NCBI RefSeq assembly: GCF_900128505.1
Contig: NZ_LT669941.1
Location: 342,517 to 359,524 of the forward strand
Direction of reading: 5' to 3'
Length of the DNA: 17,008 nt
Source: Parabacteroides timonensis
GTDB taxonomy: Bacteria > Bacteroidota > Bacteroidia > Bacteroidales > Tannerellaceae
In this document: positions 14,101-17,008 of the stretch, one piece after another
How the letters are laid out: the number at the start of each line of letters is the position of its first letter
Position numbering within the stretch: position 1 is the stretch's first letter
Translations under genes and position numbers: made by a program
The notes under the pieces: model-generated
The model's database searches: none
What the model was told of the DNA's origin: nothing
The model's input: only the letters and a program-made list of their open reading frames with translations

Positions 14101-15149
14101 CTTTGCCAATCGAGGTGAATATTAAAACAAAAAAAGGCTATACGATCACGATTGATGCTGGTATTACTAATGGTACAGTTAAAACTGATAAGACAATAGC
14201 CTCTGAAGGCGAGATTGTCACCCTAACGGTCACCCCTGATAAAGACTACGAGCTGGAAACACTGAATGTGACTGGTACGAATGTTTCCGGTTCCGGCAAC
14301 GAACGTACTTTTAAGATGCCAGCTAAGGCCGTAACCGTCACGGCTACTTTCAAGGAAGTGAAGCCAGCCCCAGCGCCCGACCCAACTCCCGACCCCGAAC
14401 CTGTCTACTACACCGTCACGATCCCCGAGTCGATCACCGGAGCCATCATCCACGGCGGCGGTACGCATCAGGTGCGCGAAGGCAGCTACATCGACTTCTC
14501 CATCGAGATCGACCCGGCAGGCACAGGCGAGTATCCGACCGTCACCGTCGACGGCTATTGGTGGAACACGCTCAGACCCGACACGCGAGGCAACTACCGC
14601 GTCTATGTCTACGACGACGATTGCGACATCCGTATCGGCGAAGTGAGCGGCTACGGCACCTACACCCTGACGCTTCCCGCCGACAGCCTCTTCGAGGGCG
14701 ACGACCTCTATCGCAGCGGCGTGGGTATCGCAGTTACGCCCGCTTCGTCTTCCCCTTCATCCGACGCGCTCCGTTACCCCTTCGGCACGGAGCTGACGCT
14801 CACGGCCGTGAGCGACACCCATCGCACCTTCGTCGAGTGGATGGACGGCAGTCGACGCTCGCCGCTGACCTTCCGTCTGCGTGAAGACACCGAGGCTTAC
14901 GCCTGGTTCCGTGCGCTTCACCCCGTGGGCAACGAAGAGATCGCCGCCGCCTCCATCCGTATCCGTACGGAACGTGGAGGCACCATCGTGGTCGACACCC
15001 CGACGAGGCTCCCGATAGCCATCTATGCGCTATCCGGCCAATGCCTCCGTCGCAGCGAATCGGAAGGCACGACGCGCTTCAGCGGCCTGAGGGAAGGCAG
15101 CTACCTGGTGGTAGTGGGAACACATAGCGAGGTGGTTATCGTTCGATAA
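11103..15149 (+). CDS. Large GLUG-repeat surface protein with type IX-like C-terminal tail
   Basis: A 1348-residue exported protein. A signal peptide (about residues 1-20, MRKLILVLNILVMMVCAVWG) has no lipobox. Two supermodules follow, each made of an entry domain (ISTAAQLAKLAELVN at about 45; ISSAEELRWFAGKVN at about 364), a FDGN..V.GVYI segment, tandem GLUG repeats and an exit segment beginning GEIT. Repeat cores read VGGVCG...ISNSYNAGSV, 4 in block 1 and 10 in block 2. Then come a fibronectin-III-like region (about 925-1012), an InlB-B-repeat-like domain (about 1013-1088), a PAPAPDPTPDPEP linker, and a C-terminal tail resembling type IX sorting domains (IAIYALSGQ...GLREGSYLVVV). Likely cell-surface adhesin or antigen, by inference. 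It lies downstream of a candidate invertible promoter. Confidence 0.9.
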   Translation: MRKLILVLNILVMMVCAVWGQDEVWNGESADHLNPIADNENVYHISTAAQLAKLAELVNDGNGFKGKTVILQKDIVLNVGVLDKDGNLQGDVSELNLWRPIGKNYQNSFKGTFDGNNKTVSGVYIDDGDDGAYLGLFGCLGEYDEQDGEIKNVGVVDSYVKGTGRFPYVGGVCGYSYGSISNSYNAGSVTGETENTGEGNTSSAYVGGVCGLSSGGTISNCYNIGSVTGEGKEANGWGYAFVGGVCGSSSDYSSISNCYNAGSVTGEAESLVSVGGVCGDNNGEITGCYYLEVDGVPDKGIGNEDNNEDKTKAAQPQSFAEAMNDLLVGDLKTPWIGKATANGDDITFPTLAQVPKLEEGVYLISSAEELRWFAGKVNANNSNLDGKLIQDIEVSGLKLDEDGKPDSETISAELEQWTPIGKDDDKPFTGTFDGNGYKVLGVYINDNTDNAYLGLFGYLGYGGKIENVGVVDSFVKGTGAEASVGGVCGLNFGTISNSYNAGSVEGGNGASVGGVCGYSEGLISNSYNTGSIEGGESASVGGVCGYSYGSISNSYNTGSIEGGESASVGGVCGDSGGSGKISNSYNTGSVEGGKSASVGGVCGYGDDFNSISNSYNVGSVEGGESAKVGGVCGYSRVTISDSYNVGSVEGGKSAFVGGVCGSSFSGANANGSDCISSITNSYNAGSVEGGDGASVGGVCGDSDSGISSYNRPIISLITNSYNAGSVTGGSEAKVGGVCGYNGGGIYVEDLPIISSITNSYNAGSVTGEGEAKVGGVCGYNNGGEITACFYLVGTAMKGVGAGTDSGNEKADPKTAKDLANEMNDNLEDASWIGSANYENATLTLPYFEGCEPPTVELEVVAVTEAIDFEKEEVKSGASYEVATDLSFSSPLPSGKITWDDNSTIYVRNKTVDPKEISDVIALSRPASPTLSADEEEITATSITLKATTDIEGKDIEYRKESTDESPTIAWQPSPTFGDLTPETEYIFYARIQATESSFASLPIEVNIKTKKGYTITIDAGITNGTVKTDKTIASEGEIVTLTVTPDKDYELETLNVTGTNVSGSGNERTFKMPAKAVTVTATFKEVKPAPAPDPTPDPEPVYYTVTIPESITGAIIHGGGTHQVREGSYIDFSIEIDPAGTGEYPTVTVDGYWWNTLRPDTRGNYRVYVYDDDCDIRIGEVSGYGTYTLTLPADSLFEGDDLYRSGVGIAVTPASSSPSSDALRYPFGTELTLTAVSDTHRTFVEWMDGSRRSPLTFRLREDTEAYAWFRALHPVGNEEIAAASIRIRTERGGTIVVDTPTRLPIAIYALSGQCLRRSESEGTTRFSGLREGSYLVVVGTHSEVVIVR
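11601..11960 (+). repeat. GLUG tandem repeats, block 1
   Basis: Four copies of a VGGVCG-centred repeat, the last one running into the exit segment GEITGCYYLEV. Spacers of different length separate the copies, so these are older and more diverged than block 2. Confidence 0.8.
12546..13460 (+). repeat. GLUG tandem repeats, block 2
   Basis: Ten copies of a repeat with a basic unit of 84 bp (28 residues). Adjacent units starting near 12631 and 12715 are almost identical at the DNA level, so copy number may vary by slippage or recombination. Later units carry insertions between GGVCG and the TNSYN core. Confidence 0.85.
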
Positions 15150-15180
15150 CCACCGTAGGGGCGGGGTCTGCCCGCCCTTT
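15131..15180 (+). terminator. Double hairpin at the end of the surface gene
   Basis: A perfect 10-bp stem with a GTTC loop (GGTGGTTATC against GATAACCACC, 15131-15154) spans the stop codon. It is followed at once by a second stem, GGGCGGG against CCCGCCC, ending in TTTA (to 15180). The T tract is weak, so termination is a guess. Confidence 0.4.
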
Positions 15181-15332
15181 ATCCGGGAAGGCATAGCGAG
15201 GGCGGTTATACCGGGTATAAGTTATTATTTGGATATCCCTCTGTTTTTTGCCCTGTAAAGGTGCAACAATATTATCCGCGTACTTGGGGCTTGGATTTTG
15301 GTGCAGTTGCCTTGAAAATCCATTGAAACTTT
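15150..15332. other. Gene-free spacer with short palindromes
   Basis: No gene was seen. It contains a GTAGGGGCGGG hairpin similar in style to the palindrome at 7301-7320, and a 15-bp palindrome TTATACC-G-GGTATAA at 15206-15220. The promoter of the next gene begins at 15333. Confidence 0.5.
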
Positions 15333-15363
15333 TTTGGCATTTTCCGGAGAATCTCTATATTTG
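15333..15363 (+). promoter_or_regulatory. Consensus Bacteroides promoter of the Rpn-family gene
   Basis: TTTG (15333-15336), a 19-bp spacer, TATATTTG (15356-15363): an exact match to the Bacteroidetes consensus. It lies 53 bp before the ATG at 15417 and supports independent transcription of this gene. Confidence 0.8.
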
Positions 15364-15416
15364 CAAAGTCTCGCTATCAGGTCGGTAGTGGGGTATTAAA
15401 CCAAAAAGTCTTGTCT

Positions 15417-16442
15417 ATGAAATCAAATGAAGTTTTTCCTCCGCAGGAGAAGTTTATCAATCCCTTTACGGATGAGGGTTTTAAAAGGATCTTCGGAAGT
15501 GAGATCAACAAGGAAATGATCATCCTCTTCCTGAACAGTCTACTGAATGAGTGTATTACGGATATCAGTTTCCGTAATGTAGAAGCCCTTGGGTTGAGTC
15601 GTGGAGACCGCAAAGCTGTATTCGACATTTTCTGCGAAACGAGTAACCATGAGCTGATAATCGTCGAGGTTCAGAAGAACTCCCAGAAATATTTCTCCGA
15701 CCGGGTATTATATTACGCCTCCTTCGCCATCCAACAGCAGGCCACATACGCCAAAGAAATGCTGGAGCGGGAGCGAAAGGCTCAGAAGGAGATGCAGGAA
15801 AAAGGCGAGGGAGATAACCCCCCCTTGAAACGTCTCCGTTGGAATTATTCGGTGAATCGCGTGTATGTAGTCTGTTTTCTGAATTACATCATGGATCGTC
15901 GATACCCGGATAAATACCACTGGAACGTTATCCGCATGGATCGTGAACTGAAAGAACCTTTCAGCGACACCCTGACGGAAGTCTATCTGGAGATGCCCAA
16001 GTTTCGCTTGAAGCTCTCCGAATGCGATACTTTTTATAAGAAGTTTTTATATGTACTAAACAATATAGAAATCATGGAACGACTACCATTAGAACTAAAC
16101 GAACAAATCTTCCAGAAGCTGAAAAGCCTGGCCGAAATAGAACGTATGACACCGGACGAACGCCTGGCATACGAACTCAGCCTCTCCACCGAACGCGACC
16201 TGTATGCCTGCATGGAAACGAAGTTGGAGGAAGGGATAGAGATCGGGATGGAGAAAGGTCGTGCCGAGGGCCGTGCAGAAGGTGAAGCCAAAGGTCGTGC
16301 GGAAGGCGAAGCTAAGGGCCTTGCCGAAGGTCTCCTTGAAGGCGTTAAAAGCGTTGCCATTCGCCTCAAGCAGCTAGGTATGGATGTGGCCTCCATCCAG
16401 CAAGCCACCGGTCTTAGTGAAGTGGAGATACAGGCATTGTAA
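15417..16442 (+). CDS. Rpn / PD-(D/E)XK transposase-family nuclease
   Basis: A 341-residue protein of the Rpn (recombination-promoting nuclease, PDDEXK-transposase) family. I chose the ATG at 15417; a TTG at 15411 is in frame but less likely. The family start is KFINPFTDEGFKRIFG. Nuclease residues include D70 (RKAVFDIF) and E84/Q86 (IIVEVQK), followed by YFSDRVLYYASFAIQQQ. Family members are DNA endonucleases reported to raise recombination, and some act in phage defence. The C-terminus carries alternating GRAEG/EAKG repeats (about residues 278-305) and a terminal helix-turn-helix-like LKQLGMDVASIQQATGLS. An internal in-frame ATG at 16248 would give a 64-residue C-terminal peptide. It has its own promoter (15333-15363) and ends 4 bases before a surface-gene remnant. 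Confidence 0.88.
   Translation: MKSNEVFPPQEKFINPFTDEGFKRIFGSEINKEMIILFLNSLLNECITDISFRNVEALGLSRGDRKAVFDIFCETSNHELIIVEVQKNSQKYFSDRVLYYASFAIQQQATYAKEMLERERKAQKEMQEKGEGDNPPLKRLRWNYSVNRVYVVCFLNYIMDRRYPDKYHWNVIRMDRELKEPFSDTLTEVYLEMPKFRLKLSECDTFYKKFLYVLNNIEIMERLPLELNEQIFQKLKSLAEIERMTPDERLAYELSLSTERDLYACMETKLEEGIEIGMEKGRAEGRAEGEAKGRAEGEAKGLAEGLLEGVKSVAIRLKQLGMDVASIQQATGLSEVEIQAL
16256..16335 (+). repeat. In-frame tandem repeat, EG/AKG coding
   Basis: Repeating codons for GRAEG and GEAKG segments near the 3' end of the Rpn-family gene, in units of 12 and 24 bp. Such repeats vary in number between paralogues of this family and give a long charged helix. Confidence 0.7.
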
Positions 16443-16446
16443 CGTT

Positions 16447-16554
16447 TGCCCCCGTCGCAGCGAAGCGGAAGGCACGACGCGCTTCAGCGGCCTGAGGGAA
16501 GGCTGCTATTTGGTGGTGGTCAGCTCACATTCGGAATTGGTCATCGTCCGCTAG
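16447..16554 (+). pseudogene. Orphan 3' end of a second surface-protein gene
   Basis: This 108-bp stretch aligns end to end with the last 108 bases of the surface gene (15042-15149): 55 of the first 57 bases match and about 82% overall. It reads RRSEAEGTTRFSGLREGCYL and on to HSELVIVR then a TAG stop. Differences are largely synonymous or conservative, so the copy was once under protein-level selection. There is no start codon or body; the match begins 4 bases after the Rpn-gene stop. It is the tail of a lost paralogue, not a target-site duplication. Confidence 0.8.
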
Positions 16555-16590
16555 GATCGTTTTGAAAATATATGGCTAACAGTATAGAGA

Positions 16591-16640
16591 CAGGCTGTCC
16601 GGGTAGAAAATCATTATATCCGGACAGCCTGCCTGTTTTT
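16591..16640 (+). terminator. Rho-independent-type terminator
   Basis: A 12-bp perfect stem (CAGGCTGTCCGG at 16591-16602 against CCGGACAGCCTG at 16620-16631) is followed by five T at 16636-16640. It now terminates the Rpn-family transcript and probably served the lost surface gene. Confidence 0.75.
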
Positions 16641-17008
16641 GGGAGAATGTCGAAGTTTAGGGAGGAAGCAAAACTGTTTCTTCTGTATTTCTATCCGTCG
16701 ACTGAAGCAAACGGACGGAGATATACTGCGTAATGAGGTACAATCCCCGTAAAAATCAAACATCTTTACAGACTATGAATATCTTTGTTTATATATAGAA
16801 TATGAGGGAAAAGACAAATGACTGTCAGGAGAGGTCAGACGTTTAAAAAAGAGAGGAAGGGAGGGAAGAGTCTTAGAAGAACTATGTCTATCGTTAAGAA
16901 GTAAGCCTTAATAATGAATAGCTTTTAATATATATTCACACCGATGGAGAAGTTTCATTAGAGGCGTATGGTTAGGAGAAATGTTATGAAGTGATATTAT
17001 TCAATCGA
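16641..17008. other. Gene-free right end
   Basis: No gene, RNA or repeat could be supported. A perfect -7 motif TATCTTTG occurs at 16780-16787 on the plus strand, but no TTTG lies at the right distance upstream. A purine-rich stretch follows at 16800-16880. Confidence 0.5.

Noticed and set aside
14558..14884. 108-codon plus-strand ORF
   Set aside because: Out-of-frame shadow of the GC-rich end of the surface-protein gene.
16780..16787. TATCTTTG as a promoter at the right edge
   Set aside because: No TTTG box 19-21 bp upstream and no gene within the window to receive it.

Overview
The window reads as Bacteroidales chromosome, most likely Parabacteroides or a close relative (inference). The support is Bacteroides-type promoters (TTTG, 19-20 bp, TAnnTTTG-like), a DUF4248 gene beside an HU-related DNA-binding gene, AAA-ATPase-like/PD-(D/E)XK and Rpn-type proteins, and a large GLUG-repeat surface protein with a type IX-like C-terminal tail. 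No tRNA, rRNA, CRISPR array or complete insertion sequence was seen.

Layout. (1) 1-864: the end of a sensor histidine kinase and its OmpR-type response regulator. (2) 884-1725, minus: a lysis-like pair, a GH73 glucosaminidase without a signal peptide, followed by a holin-like small membrane gene that appears frameshifted and overlaps a 20-residue membrane ORF. (3) 1825-2523: a DUF4248 gene and an HU-related gene. (4) 2658-5617, minus: two tandem ParE-type toxin-antitoxin modules and an AAA-ATPase/PD-(D/E)XK gene, all three under near-identical promoters. (5) 5650-10331, minus: a replication block of a hypothetical (weakly RteC-like) protein, a winged-helix initiator or loader candidate, a DnaB-like helicase and a DnaG-like primase. 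Iteron-like repeats lie upstream of the initiator candidate, an island of nested palindromes separates helicase and primase, and a palindromic element sits in frame inside the primase. (6) 10641-11043: a 403-bp segment bounded by perfect 18-bp inverted repeats, directly upstream of (7) 11103-15149, a 1348-residue GLUG-repeat surface protein. (8) 15417-16554: an Rpn/PD-(D/E)XK-transposase-family nuclease, followed 4 bases later by the orphan 3' end of a second surface-protein gene and a terminator.

How it may work together. Regions 2, 3 and 5 look like a decayed phage, plasmid or integrative element with lysis, nucleoid and replication functions; this is inference, since no integrase or attachment site is in view. 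The most interesting candidate is the 10641-11043 segment. Its only reasonable promoter now points away from the surface gene, so inversion by a recombinase encoded elsewhere would switch the gene on. The orphan tail at 16447-16554 shows that this locus once held a second related surface-protein gene, consistent with an antigen-variation locus.
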